Below, one piece after another: positions 17,186 through 26,585 of a DNA stretch of 64,000 nucleotides. A program made the translations under genes and the position numbers. The notes under the pieces were generated by a model. The model did not search any database. It was not told where the DNA came from and saw only the letters and a list, made by a program, of their open reading frames with translations. This stretch comes from Meishania sp964351985 (GTDB lineage: Bacteria > Bacteroidota > Bacteroidia > Flavobacteriales > Flavobacteriaceae): positions 1 to 64,000 of the forward strand of contig CAYGPR010000012.1 of the NCBI GenBank assembly GCA_964351985.1, in the 5' to 3' direction. Position 1 is the first letter of the stretch. Every line of letters starts with the position of its first letter.

Positions 17186-17898
17186 TCGCATTCCCATTTG
17201 AAATTAGCTATAGGGTCCTTATGTGCTCCCTGCAGGTTATAATGCCACCATTCAGTACGCGTCGACCAGAAACCATGCTTTTCCATCGTTTCTTTTAACA
17301 ATTTTCGGTTATCCAGAATTTCTTGTGGTAAATCAAGATTGTCGTGATAGGCCCTTTTTCCAAAGAAATCAAAATCGGTACCCATATCCAGTTCTACACC
17401 GTCCAAACTGACCAAAGTAATGTCTACAGCACCTCCCTTGTTATGAATGGAGCCTTTTTTCGGATTGGCTACATACTGCGGATTCGGCACGATTTCCCAC
17501 ATTTTATATTGTACCGAATTAGGCCGGTAGCAGTCGAAGAATTTTATTTTTACCCCCGATTTTTTGAAATCTGCATTGGCCGCCAACAAGGCTTTGACCG
17601 TTTTTACACGGGTATAACACTCTGCACATTCGTATACTTTTTCTTTTAGAAAGTTGTTTTCGGTGGCATAACGCAAATCATAGGCGAAACCATCGCTAAA
17701 ATCAGCGAGTCTTACAAATGTCGAATCTGCAAGATCTTTAAAAGTTAGAAAGGTCTTTTGGGCATTGGCTTTTTTTTGAGGAAGCGAATCGGAAATCTCA
17801 ACATCCTTTAGACCGTCTTCGGCCTGACTTTTTTTAGATATGTTTTCTTTACAGCAAATCACAAAACAACATAAGAAAATGACCTTGATGTACTTCAT
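17182..17898 (-). CDS. VanX-type D-alanyl-D-alanine dipeptidase (M15D), exported
   Basis: A 238-residue zinc dipeptidase. The start at 17898 shares one base with the upstream stop (TAATG), and its own stop overlaps the sulfatase start (ATGA), so it is embedded in a translationally coupled operon. The N-terminus is a signal or lipoprotein leader (MKYIKVIFLCCFVICCKE). Zinc and catalytic motifs are intact: SIHNKGGAVDITL (His152, Asp159) and TEWWHYN (catalytic Glu216, His219). DCYRPNSVQYKMWE fits the conserved substrate-site arginine. The family hydrolyses D-Ala-D-Ala in peptidoglycan metabolism. Placement between a DUF5060 protein and a sulfatase is unexpected, so a different periplasmic dipeptide or glycan-linked substrate is possible. 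Confidence 0.9.
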   Translation of the reverse strand: MKYIKVIFLCCFVICCKENISKKSQAEDGLKDVEISDSLPQKKANAQKTFLTFKDLADSTFVRLADFSDGFAYDLRYATENNFLKEKVYECAECYTRVKTVKALLAANADFKKSGVKIKFFDCYRPNSVQYKMWEIVPNPQYVANPKKGSIHNKGGAVDITLVSLDGVELDMGTDFDFFGKRAYHDNLDLPQEILDNRKLLKETMEKHGFWSTRTEWWHYNLQGAHKDPIANFKWECE

Positions 17899-19757
17899 TA
17901 TTTCCGTGCGATTACAATTACCCAATCCTTGTTCTCTTGACCATTGTATGCCGAAAGCTCTACGCTATTCGGTTTGGTAATTTTCCAGCCCTCGTTCTGT
18001 TTATCATATAATTTTCCACCTTCCATAGGATCGTAAAACGCAATGGTAAAAGCGCCATCGCCGATGGCAAGGTCGGTAGTTTCGCCTTTGGGAAGATATA
18101 CGACGTAAACTTCATCCTTTTTTGCAAAACAAAAAGCTTTTTTATTGCTCAATAGTTCATCATGGTTTTTCATCTCCCAAAAGGGCAGATGGTCCATAAA
18201 AAAGCTTCTGGCATTATTGCTTATCGACCACCATTGATCACGTGCCCTGAAATCTTCGGCGGCCATATCATTATTGGGAGCGTCGAGGCCGCCAAAATAC
18301 CATGAATTTCCCCCGGAACCGGCCATCAGACTTCCCCAAAGGCTGGTGCGCATGACCATTGCATAATTATTATTTGCGGCAGTATCAGTGGTCACACCGA
18401 TATCCCAATGACCGATCTCATCCAAATAGACCACCCAGGGCTTTTTTTTCTTTCTTGATAGATCAAGCCATTTCTTGACCTCGACATGTACTTCAGTAGT
18501 ATCGAACATTTGCAATGATGGAATCTCAAAGTCCTTATAGCCCAACAAGGGTGTTAGCGTTTCTCTGATCGGGTCCAGCGGACGGCCTTCCATACTTTTA
18601 CCGGTCACGCGCACGTGATTGTGGACTGCGATCGGGTGATTGTAGGGGTCGATACTACGAATAAACGAGGCGTAACTTTTCAATTGTTCCGAGGTTCTAT
18701 TTGTTTCTTCTCCCAAATTCCAAACTACGCCCAAATGATGGCCGAAGCGGGCGACCAGTTCTTTGTAATACAATTTTCGTTCAAGGCCCAATTCCCCTTT
18801 GTTCAAAATGGTATCGTTCTCGGTTTCTTGCGTAAAAACGTTCATGGCCATACCGATTTTGTCCATGTGGGTAAAGACCTTTTCCCATTGGGCCAGTTTG
18901 CTTACATCATAGCGTGTTTGCTGTTCTGGGGTAATCCACGGCCAAACATTGTCTCCATCGCCGTGCTCGTTCATCGTTAAAAAATACAGGCTGTTCATGC
19001 CTTTGGATGATAGATAGTTCAAGGCCCCGATGATCGCTTTCCCTTTGCCTTCGCCCCAAGTAATGTCTCCATTTTTCCAATCTTCTTTATGCGTAGGATA
19101 TTCGTGTAATCCATTGTTCAGGGTCGGAGTATGGGCACCCTCTTTCTTAAAGGTACCGTCGAATTCATGATAAGCCAAAAACGTTTCAGGACTCCCTACT
19201 CCGTTCTTTAAAAAGAATTTTCCGGTTTCGGGTTCTTGCAAATAGTGCTTCTCCACATACGCGAGTTTTCCCGTTTTATAAAACCCAGTTTCGGTTGAAT
19301 CTGCTGGCATGATCTCAAAACTTCCGGTGGATCTCCAGATCGCCTTTTTCTTTTCCTCCAAAGGATCAAGCGCGAGACCGATATTGGTGCCTTCCGCCAG
19401 GTAGGCCTCGAACTCCCAAATTCCCTCTAAACCTGGGGCGAATTTTGCCTGCCATTTATTCCCGCTTTCCGCACTTGTATTGGCTGCATCCCCGTCCGCT
19501 GCAAAATAACCGGGAACACGATACGAAATACTATCTTTCTTAAAATCGATCCAAAGGCCGTAATGCAAAAACGGATTGACACTGTCGGTCTCCGAAACCA
19601 TCCGTCCTTCAAAGGTCAAGGTTACCGGTTGCCATTTTTTCATGCTGCCCTCAAGAACATAGTTCTGATTGGCATTTTGCTTTTTGCACGAATTGGAGAA
19701 AAATAAGAGCGTAACAAGCAGTGTAAGAAATTGGGGGTTCTTAAAGGGTAATTGCAT
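17898..19757 (-). CDS. DUF5060 glycoside-hydrolase-like lipoprotein
   Basis: A 619-residue exported protein. ATG 19757 is chosen because it starts the signal peptide MQLPFKNPQFLTLL with lipobox FSNSC; a longer frame to 19865 adds 36 non-signal residues. An N-terminal beta-sandwich DUF5060 domain covers about residues 40-150 (WQPVTLTFEGRMVSE; FEAYLAEGTN). It is followed by a TIM-barrel-like part with LNYLSSKGMNSLYFLTMNEH, a candidate acid/base glutamate in VVWNLGEETNRT and conserved HNHVR. The C-terminus is a beta domain (EVYVVYLPKGE). Relatives are putative glycosidases in polysaccharide loci. It is the first gene of the leftward operon, 106 bp from the divergent GH130 gene. Confidence 0.82.
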   Translation of the reverse strand: MQLPFKNPQFLTLLVTLLFFSNSCKKQNANQNYVLEGSMKKWQPVTLTFEGRMVSETDSVNPFLHYGLWIDFKKDSISYRVPGYFAADGDAANTSAESGNKWQAKFAPGLEGIWEFEAYLAEGTNIGLALDPLEEKKKAIWRSTGSFEIMPADSTETGFYKTGKLAYVEKHYLQEPETGKFFLKNGVGSPETFLAYHEFDGTFKKEGAHTPTLNNGLHEYPTHKEDWKNGDITWGEGKGKAIIGALNYLSSKGMNSLYFLTMNEHGDGDNVWPWITPEQQTRYDVSKLAQWEKVFTHMDKIGMAMNVFTQETENDTILNKGELGLERKLYYKELVARFGHHLGVVWNLGEETNRTSEQLKSYASFIRSIDPYNHPIAVHNHVRVTGKSMEGRPLDPIRETLTPLLGYKDFEIPSLQMFDTTEVHVEVKKWLDLSRKKKKPWVVYLDEIGHWDIGVTTDTAANNNYAMVMRTSLWGSLMAGSGGNSWYFGGLDAPNNDMAAEDFRARDQWWSISNNARSFFMDHLPFWEMKNHDELLSNKKAFCFAKKDEVYVVYLPKGETTDLAIGDGAFTIAFYDPMEGGKLYDKQNEGWKITKPNSVELSAYNGQENKDWVIVIARK

Positions 19758-19863
19758 TTCGGTAGCTGATTTAACAATAGGGAAGATAGTAATATTTTTT
19801 CGTCGGAGAAATTGGGTACTATGGAATATGTACCTTATTTTGACACGACAAATTACAAAAACC

Positions 19864-21000
19864 ATGAATTATAAATCAGCAATCGCTTTTTGTCTACTGG
19901 TATGCGCCATTTCGTGCAAGGAGAAGGAAAATAAAAAAGACATTCTTGAAGAAACATCTGAAGAAACAACGGATTCAAGGTGGATGCTAGGTTTCGAAAA
20001 AACCGATATCAATCCGATAATGACCGCTGATTCAACCTATATTTTTAAAGATCCGGTTACTGAAAAAGAGGTGCAATGGCAAAAGGCGGATGTCTTTAAT
20101 CCCGGGGCTATCGTTCGAAACGATACGGTTTTTATGCTTTTTAGGGCTGAGGATAATCCCGATGCGATTTTAGGCGGAAGGACTTCCCGTATCGGTTTGG
20201 CCTATAGTACCGATGGAATTAATTTTACAAAATATCCGGAGCCCGTCCTATATCCTGATAAGGACGAATTTGCCCAATGGGACCAGCCGGGAGGCATCGA
20301 GGATCCGAGAATCGTGGAAACTCCGGATGGCGAATACATCATGGTCTACACTAGTTGGAACAAAGATGTCGCGCGACTTTCAAGCGCGACTTCAAAAAAC
20401 CTTAGAAATTGGACTAAAAAAGGCCCTGTTTTTCAAGATGCCCACGACGGAAAATTTCTAAATAGCTGGAGCAAATCAGGTTCCATCGTAACCGAATTGG
20501 TCGACGGAAGGTTGACTGCCAAAAAGATAGATGGAAAATACATGATGTACTGGGGCGAACTGTTCATGAACCTGGCAACCTCTGACAACGGGGTGGATTG
20601 GGTACCGACCCTAGATGAAAAGGGCGAGCTATTATACTCTTTCAAACCAACCCTGAACGAATTCGATAGCCATTTGACCGAAGTTGGCCCACCTGCCCTG
20701 TACACCGAACATGGCATTTTAGTACTTTATAACGGTAAGAACCTTGAGGGAGAGGGTGCAACGGACAAAGTACCCGAAAACACCTATTGCGGGGGCCAAG
20801 TACTATTCGATAAAGATAATCCCACCAAGTTTTTGGCCCGATTGGAAAAGCCGTTTATCTGTCCTAGTCTACCCCATGAAATTACCGGACAGTACAAAGG
20901 AGGCACCACCTTCGTTCAAGGCTTGGTCTATTTTAAGAAAAAATGGTTTTTGTATTACGGTACGGCCGATTCTATGGTAGGGCTGGCGGTGAAGGATTAG
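19864..21000 (+). CDS. GH130-like glycosidase/phosphorylase lipoprotein
   Basis: A 378-residue lipoprotein with signal MNYKSAIAFCLLVCAISC. It is a five-bladed beta-propeller type sequence with the GH130 pattern: VFNPGAIV, FRAEDNPDAI, SRIGLAYSTDG, GGIEDPRIVE, YIMVYTSW and the final YYGTADSMVGLAV. GH130 enzymes are inverting beta-mannoside phosphorylases or beta-1,2-mannosidases. The lipoprotein location and lack of cytosolic phosphate supply favour a hydrolase, as an inference. An upstream frame extension to 19669 overlaps the divergent gene and was rejected. It leads the rightward unit with the sulfatase 15 bp downstream. Confidence 0.85.
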   Translation: MNYKSAIAFCLLVCAISCKEKENKKDILEETSEETTDSRWMLGFEKTDINPIMTADSTYIFKDPVTEKEVQWQKADVFNPGAIVRNDTVFMLFRAEDNPDAILGGRTSRIGLAYSTDGINFTKYPEPVLYPDKDEFAQWDQPGGIEDPRIVETPDGEYIMVYTSWNKDVARLSSATSKNLRNWTKKGPVFQDAHDGKFLNSWSKSGSIVTELVDGRLTAKKIDGKYMMYWGELFMNLATSDNGVDWVPTLDEKGELLYSFKPTLNEFDSHLTEVGPPALYTEHGILVLYNGKNLEGEGATDKVPENTYCGGQVLFDKDNPTKFLARLEKPFICPSLPHEITGQYKGGTTFVQGLVYFKKKWFLYYGTADSMVGLAVKD

Positions 21001-21015
21001 TTTATGGTTTATGGA

Positions 21016-22800
21016 ATGAAAAGGTTTAAAAACAACTGTCTTATCCTAATAGGGGTAGTGCTTTTTTTATCCTGCCGCGAAGGGAAAAAAGTAGCGGAAA
21101 CAAAATCCGAAGCCAAAAAACCAAACATCGTCCTGATTATGGCCGATGATCAAGGTTGGGGCGATTTGAGTATCAGTGGAAACACCAACCTCAACACCCC
21201 TAATATCGATGCCTTGGCAAAAAATGGAATCTCCTTTGAAAATTTTTATGTTCAGCCTGTCTGCTCCCCTACCCGGGCCGAACTTTTAACAGGCCGTTAC
21301 GCGGCGAAAATAGGGGTCTATTCCACTTCAGAAGGAGGGGAGCGTTTCAACCTGGGAGAAACCACCATCGCTCAGATTTTCAAAAAAGCAGGATACCGAA
21401 CCGCCGCCTATGGCAAATGGCATAGCGGGATGCAACCTCCATACCATCCGAATTCTAGGGGATTTGATGATTACTACGGATTTGCATCGGGCCACTGGGG
21501 AAACTATTTCAGCCCTATGTTGGAACATAACGGTAAAATTATGAACGGCAATGGATTTTTAGTTGATGACCTCACCGACCATGGAATCGATTTTATCGAA
21601 AAAAATAAGGAGGAACCTTTCTTTCTATACCTACCCTACAATACACCACATAGTCCTATGCAGGTGCCAGATGAATTTTGGAACCGCTTTAAAGACAAAG
21701 AACTTGATAGTATTTACCACGGTACTGAAAAAGAAGATTTGAATTTTACGAAGGCGGCTTTGGCCATGGTGGAAAATATCGATTACAATGTGGGTCGCTT
21801 AACTAATTCTTTAAAAGAACAAGGTCTCGAAGAAAATACAATTATAATCTACCTTTCAGATAATGGCCCGAACGGATGGCGTTGGAACAGGGGCATGAAA
21901 GGTAAAAAAGGTTCTACCGATGAAGGCGGTGTAAGAACTCCCTTTTTCATGCAGTGGAAAAGCGCGTTAAAAGCTGGAAAAAAAATAAAGCAAATAGCAA
22001 GTGCCGTTGACATTTTACCGACCCTTGTAAAGTTGGCGAACCTTAATTATACAGGCCAAAAAGAAATTGATGGAAAAGATTTGACTCCCTTATTGACAAA
22101 TGAAAAAATCGAGTGGAACGATAGATTCGTTTACAACCATTGGAACGGAAAAACAAGCCTACGCTCCCAAAAATATAGATTGGATGATGATAATCGATTG
22201 TTCGATATGGAAAACGATCATGGGCAAACTACCGATGTTTCAAACCAATATCCACAAATTACCGATTCACTTAAAAAGCAAAAAGAAAAATGGGTGGCCG
22301 AATTGCCGGATATTCCAGAAAGCCCAGAGCCCATTACTTTGGGACATCCCGATTATGAGTATACCCAAATTCCGGCACGTGACGGTATGGCGCATGGTAA
22401 TATCGAACGGAGCAATCGCTACCCCAACAATACTTTTTTTACGAATTGGAAGAGTGTAAAGGATTCCATTACTTGGGATGTCGAAGTGTTGGCGGATGGT
22501 GAGTTCGAAGTAGAACTCTACTACACCATGAAACCCGAAAATACCGGAGTGGGTATTCAATTGTCTCACGGACATAGTAAGTTGGTCACTCGAATCACCG
22601 AAACCCATGATCCTCCTTTGACAGGCATGGAGAACGATCGTGACTCGCGAATGGAATCATATGTTAAAGATTTTAAACCCAAAGTTATGGGAAATATAAA
22701 ACTTCAAAAAGGCAGAGGACTATTGATCCTCCAAATTCCGCATATGGATGGTAAGGGCGGAATTGATGTGCGGTTGCTAATGTTTAGAAGGGTAGAATAA
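21016..22800 (+). CDS. S1-family sulfatase lipoprotein with C-terminal extension
   Basis: A 594-residue arylsulfatase-type enzyme. The start at 21016 gives the lipoprotein signal MKRFKNNCLILIGVVLFLSC; the in-frame ATG at 21004 adds four residues. NIVLIMADDQGWGDLSISG carries the metal aspartates. CSPTRAELLTGRYA is the formylglycine motif (Cys83), AYGKWHSGM carries conserved Lys/His, and YLSDNGPNGW the later Asp-Asn. After the sulfatase core (about residue 440) a beta-rich extension of about 150 residues follows, perhaps a carbohydrate-binding element. It lies 15 bp after the GH130 gene, so the two probably act on one sulfated glycan. Confidence 0.92.
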   Translation: MKRFKNNCLILIGVVLFLSCREGKKVAETKSEAKKPNIVLIMADDQGWGDLSISGNTNLNTPNIDALAKNGISFENFYVQPVCSPTRAELLTGRYAAKIGVYSTSEGGERFNLGETTIAQIFKKAGYRTAAYGKWHSGMQPPYHPNSRGFDDYYGFASGHWGNYFSPMLEHNGKIMNGNGFLVDDLTDHGIDFIEKNKEEPFFLYLPYNTPHSPMQVPDEFWNRFKDKELDSIYHGTEKEDLNFTKAALAMVENIDYNVGRLTNSLKEQGLEENTIIIYLSDNGPNGWRWNRGMKGKKGSTDEGGVRTPFFMQWKSALKAGKKIKQIASAVDILPTLVKLANLNYTGQKEIDGKDLTPLLTNEKIEWNDRFVYNHWNGKTSLRSQKYRLDDDNRLFDMENDHGQTTDVSNQYPQITDSLKKQKEKWVAELPDIPESPEPITLGHPDYEYTQIPARDGMAHGNIERSNRYPNNTFFTNWKSVKDSITWDVEVLADGEFEVELYYTMKPENTGVGIQLSHGHSKLVTRITETHDPPLTGMENDRDSRMESYVKDFKPKVMGNIKLQKGRGLLILQIPHMDGKGGIDVRLLMFRRVE

Positions 22801-22823
22801 ATACATCTATTGTAATTTTCCCT

Positions 22824-24362
22824 ATGAAAAAATGGTTTGGGAATAAATTTAATCTAGTTCTACTGCTTTTGGCAGTCATCAATGTGCTGATCCATTTATT
22901 GGTATATAATAATCTGGAATTTCATAGAGACGAACTCCTCTACTTTGCGTTGGGTCGACATCCTGATTTTGGCTATATGACAGTTCCTCCGTTGATTGGC
23001 TGGCTGGCTGCTCTGATGCAGAATATCTTTGGATATTCATTGTTCGCTGTTAAGTTATTTCCAGCTTTATTTGGAGGAGTCATGGTAATCTTATCTTCAT
23101 CTTTGGCCAAAGAAATGGGTGGTAAAGGCTATGCCCAAATTTTAAGTGCCGTGGCTTTCATCATAATGCCAGCTGCCTTGAGAACATTCCATCTTTTTCA
23201 ACCAGTACACCTTGATATGTTTTTTTGGACGCTTATCCTCTTCTATATGGTTCGCTATCTGAATCTAGAAAAAGATAAATACTTAATGATCATAGGTGCC
23301 CTAGCAGGCATAGCTATGCTCAATAAATATCTAGTTGCTCTTTTAATAGGAAGTTTTCTGATTTCGTTACTTTTTTCTGAACGAAGAAAAGTATTTACAA
23401 AAAGGGCTTTTTATAAAGGTATCTTAATCGGCATTTTAATTTTTCTTCCCAACATTCTTTGGCAAGTCTTCAAGGGTTTTCCGATTATCGGTCACATGAA
23501 CGCCTTAGAAGAAAATCAATTGGCAAATGTAGACCGACTATCTTTTCTGACTGACCAACTTTTCATGCCGTTTGCCTCTGCTTTCCTAGTCATTTTGGGT
23601 TTCATATTTCTACTACGTTCAAAAAAGTACCGAGTTTTAGGCCTGACTACTTTTCTGGTCTTGACCTTATTGCTTTTATTACGGGGAAAAAGTTATTATA
23701 CCATCGGTTTATTTCCCTTGCTTATCGCTGCCGGTTCGTTGCTAGTGGAAAAGTATATTAAACATCTAGGGCCACGAATTAGTATACCAGTAGTAATGGT
23801 ACTTCTAACCTTGCCCATTTTGCCTTTCGGAATGCCAATTTACGGCCAACAGGGGCTTATTGACTATTATGCGGATCTCGAAAAGGATTATGGACTCCTT
23901 TTAGGAAGAACTTTTGAAGATGGTTCAGTTCATTCGTTACCTCAGGACTATGCCGATCAATTGGGATGGGAAGAACTCGCTCAAATTACCTCAAAAGCGT
24001 ATGAGCAAATTCCGGATAAAGAAAAAGCCGTAATCTATTGTGAAAATTATGGGCAAGCAGGTGCTATTGCAATAATCGGAAAAAAGTATAATTTACCTGA
24101 ACCTTTATGTTTTCATGAAAGCTTCGTGTATTGGATACCTGAAAAATTTAACCCTGATATTGAATACTTCATTTATATCAATGATGAATTGGGGGACGAT
24201 GTTAATGAGCTTTTTCAAAATGTGAAAGTTGTAGGTTCAATCTCGAACGAACATGCAAGGGAGTTCGGTACAACAGTATACTTATGTTCACGGCCCGTTT
24301 CAAGTTTTAATTCTTTGTGGAAGGACGTAATTGAAAATTTAAGTGTAGATCAAATGTTCTGA
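22824..24362 (+). CDS. PMT/ArnT-like glycosyltransferase, integral membrane
   Basis: A 512-residue multi-pass protein with about ten transmembrane helices in residues 10-345. The diagnostic lumenal motif HRDELLYFALGRHPDFGYMT carries the Asp-Glu of PMT-like (GT39/GT83) enzymes; PPLIGWLAAL and NKYLVALL fit too. The C-terminal soluble part (about 370-512) is less conserved. These enzymes transfer a sugar from a polyprenyl-phosphate donor to lipid or protein on the periplasmic face. It is 23 bp behind the sulfatase gene, so possibly co-transcribed, though its role is biosynthetic rather than catabolic. Confidence 0.85.
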   Translation: MKKWFGNKFNLVLLLLAVINVLIHLLVYNNLEFHRDELLYFALGRHPDFGYMTVPPLIGWLAALMQNIFGYSLFAVKLFPALFGGVMVILSSSLAKEMGGKGYAQILSAVAFIIMPAALRTFHLFQPVHLDMFFWTLILFYMVRYLNLEKDKYLMIIGALAGIAMLNKYLVALLIGSFLISLLFSERRKVFTKRAFYKGILIGILIFLPNILWQVFKGFPIIGHMNALEENQLANVDRLSFLTDQLFMPFASAFLVILGFIFLLRSKKYRVLGLTTFLVLTLLLLLRGKSYYTIGLFPLLIAAGSLLVEKYIKHLGPRISIPVVMVLLTLPILPFGMPIYGQQGLIDYYADLEKDYGLLLGRTFEDGSVHSLPQDYADQLGWEELAQITSKAYEQIPDKEKAVIYCENYGQAGAIAIIGKKYNLPEPLCFHESFVYWIPEKFNPDIEYFIYINDELGDDVNELFQNVKVVGSISNEHAREFGTTVYLCSRPVSSFNSLWKDVIENLSVDQMF

Positions 24363-24424
24363 ATTCTAGGCAACTGAGAATTATTAGCTACACCCTTTAC
24401 GATTATAAACGAAGTGAAAGCGAA

Positions 24425-24460
24425 AAATTAAAAAAGGAAAGAGGGTCTGTTTGCCCTCTT
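24425..24460 (-). terminator. Intrinsic terminator after the M56-ankyrin gene
   Basis: Arms aagaggg (24439-24445) and ccctctt (24454-24460) with an 8-nt loop. On the minus strand the hairpin is followed by tccttttttaattttt. It lies 20 bp past the M56-ankyrin stop, between convergent genes. Confidence 0.75.
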
Positions 24461-24479
24461 CATACTTTCCCTATCAATA

Positions 24480-26195
24480 TTACTTTACGGCTCCTTTTGA
24501 TAAAAGATAAGTGACAACCTCGTCGTGTCCTTTCATCTCGGCCATTTTTAAAGCAGTTCGTACCCTGATTTTACCGTCAACCTCTTCTTTACACTCTTTG
24601 TTGACATCCGCCCCGTTCTCCACTAAAAATTCAACAGTCTTTAAATGTCCTTGTTCACTGGCACTGATTAGCGGAGTTTCATCTCCTTTTACTTCATTAT
24701 TCACTTCTGCTCCTTTGGATATCAAATATTCGACAATTTGCAAATAGCCACCTTTTGAAGCCATTATCAAAGGGTTTCCATCACCTATTACGGGCATATT
24801 CACATCGGCCTTATTTTCGATAAGAAATTGTACCATTTTTACATGACCTTGTTTACATGCTTGGATCAAGGCACTACCATCTCCACGAAACTTTGTATTC
24901 ACATCGGCACCTGCTTCTAAAAGCATCTTGACCAATGCTATATCTCCTTTTCTGGAAGCCATCCATAAGGGATAACCATCACTATCTGTCCCTAAGTTAG
25001 GGTCGGCACCTTTTTCCAATAAGAGTTTGGTAATACGATGTTCTTCATGCTTAATTGCCATGGTCAAGGGAGTACCTTCTCCCCTTTGTATCAGGTTTAC
25101 ATCGCTGCCTTTCTCTATCATTCGTTGTACAGCAGAATAATCCCCGGAGCGTACGGCTCGTAAAAAAGGAACTAGGTCATCATCAAATTCATTTTCATAG
25201 TTATTTTCTTCATCCCCATCGACAAATGCGGTTTCAGTTGGCTCTTGCGATTGCAAAGTAAAGGGCTGGTTTAACAATAATAGCGTGACCAATAATGTGG
25301 GCGCGATAAACGCATACTTCCAATAGCTGTGTCCGTTAGATTTCTTCTTGTTCATCATAATGATTCGTTTTTTGATTAATGATTGATTATAATTCGATGT
25401 AATTGAAAGCGGTTTCTGGTATGTGGCTATCGTCAAAAGGTTCATCTGATAGTCTTCCGGCTGTACCAAAGTTGAATTCAGCAATATATCGTCCGTTTGG
25501 TATTCGATATTCTTTTCGATTTCCTTCCGAAAAAGCCATACAAACGGATTGAACCATAAGAAGACAATGGCGATTTCGGCCAATAATAGGTCTATGGAAT
25601 GAAGTCGGTTTACATGTACCCTCTCATGTTCTAAAATTTGCTCGTAAGTTTCAGAATCGTACTTCTCAGGATTTATGAAAATGAAATTGAAAAAGGAACA
25701 AGGTTCGAATATATTTTTTGAATGGATGATCGTAGTGCTTCCATCACGGATTTTATGAGTCCCCCGATCTATTTTTCTTCGGATGTTTGCGAACTGTGAA
25801 ATGAGGTGAAGTGTCAAAACAAGAACTCCAAAACCATAAAACAGGGACATCCAAAATACTATGCCCTTCTTGTTTGAAATGGGTGCTACTTGGACATCAA
25901 ACTCTTTTTCCACTCCAGACGAACCAGCAACGGTTGTACTTTCCCCGCTCTGCATTTCATCAAAATACTCTTTTGAGACGGTAGCCGTGGTGGTTTCTTC
26001 AATTAAAGAGCTGACCACACCTTGATTATTGACCAACTCAGGAAGTGAAACGTACGGAAGTAAAAATGCCAAAAACAGACTTCCTAGCAAGTACACCCGA
26101 TTTACCGTGAAAAAACTCTCCCGTTCTAAAAGAAGTTTATAAAATGCCCAAAGCACAATAAGAACCAACGAAACCTTTACTAAAAACCCTAGCAT
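24480..26195 (-). CDS. BlaR1-type M56 metallopeptidase fused to periplasmic ankyrin repeats
   Basis: A 571-residue membrane sensor protease. There are two N-terminal helices (residues about 4-50) and a third near 120-140. The M56 zinc motif is LEHERVH (HExxH, His190-His194) in a cytosolic loop, followed by VFLWFNPFVWLFRKEIE with YQTDD. A further helix lies at about 290-310 (AFIAPTLLVTLLLLNQ). Instead of a penicillin-binding or TonB-like domain, residues 335-571 hold seven ankyrin repeats of about 33 residues (GTPLTMAIKHEEHRITKLLL, YPLWMASRKGDIALVKMLL and so on). The gene is 4 bp after the BlaI gene. In BlaR1/MecR1 systems ligand sensing activates the protease, which inactivates BlaI. Here ankyrin repeats would be the periplasmic sensor, which is inference. 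Confidence 0.9.
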   Translation of the reverse strand: MLGFLVKVSLVLIVLWAFYKLLLERESFFTVNRVYLLGSLFLAFLLPYVSLPELVNNQGVVSSLIEETTTATVSKEYFDEMQSGESTTVAGSSGVEKEFDVQVAPISNKKGIVFWMSLFYGFGVLVLTLHLISQFANIRRKIDRGTHKIRDGSTTIIHSKNIFEPCSFFNFIFINPEKYDSETYEQILEHERVHVNRLHSIDLLLAEIAIVFLWFNPFVWLFRKEIEKNIEYQTDDILLNSTLVQPEDYQMNLLTIATYQKPLSITSNYNQSLIKKRIIMMNKKKSNGHSYWKYAFIAPTLLVTLLLLNQPFTLQSQEPTETAFVDGDEENNYENEFDDDLVPFLRAVRSGDYSAVQRMIEKGSDVNLIQRGEGTPLTMAIKHEEHRITKLLLEKGADPNLGTDSDGYPLWMASRKGDIALVKMLLEAGADVNTKFRGDGSALIQACKQGHVKMVQFLIENKADVNMPVIGDGNPLIMASKGGYLQIVEYLISKGAEVNNEVKGDETPLISASEQGHLKTVEFLVENGADVNKECKEEVDGKIRVRTALKMAEMKGHDEVVTYLLSKGAVK

Positions 26196-26199
26196 GGTA

Positions 26200-26562
26200 T
26201 TATTTTTTTTTGGATTTGATAATGCGGATCAAGTCTTCGATCTCTTGATCCGATAATTTTTCTTCCTTGGCAAAATGTGCCATCATTTTAGGCATCGAAT
26301 TGCCAAAGTATTTTTTCTTGATCTCTTTAATATCTTCACTGCGGTATTTTTTCAGTGATATTTTAGGGCTGTACCGATCTGTATTCCCTAATTTTTCCGA
26401 TTTTAAAAAACCCTTTTTAACCAATATTTTGACCAGCGTAGCAACAGTATTATAATGCGGTTTCGGATCGGGAAGTTCCGCTACGATATCACGAATGAAC
26501 GCTTGTTGTAACTTCCAGATAACCTGCATGATCTGATCTTCTTTCTCGGTAAGTTTTTTCAT
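26200..26562 (-). CDS. BlaI/MecI-family repressor
   Basis: A 120-residue winged-helix repressor: LTEKEDQIMQVIWKLQQAFI, then PHYNTVATLVKILVKKGFL (recognition helix with the YNTVxT signature), then a dimerisation helix region (YFGNSMPKMMAHFAKEEKL). It is the first gene of the pair with the M56-ankyrin protease, separated by 4 bp. Two TACTAA-N4-TTAGTA palindromes just upstream are its likely operators, so autoregulation is expected, with relief by the neighbouring protease. Confidence 0.95.
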   Translation of the reverse strand: MKKLTEKEDQIMQVIWKLQQAFIRDIVAELPDPKPHYNTVATLVKILVKKGFLKSEKLGNTDRYSPKISLKKYRSEDIKEIKKKYFGNSMPKMMAHFAKEEKLSDQEIEDLIRIIKSKKK

Positions 26563-26585
26563 TAGTATTCGTTTGACAAAACAAT

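Noticed and set aside
19758..19865. Upstream extensions of the DUF5060 (to 19865) and GH130 (to 19669) frames
   Set aside because: They overlap the divergent promoter and each other, and both internal Mets start clean lipoprotein signals.
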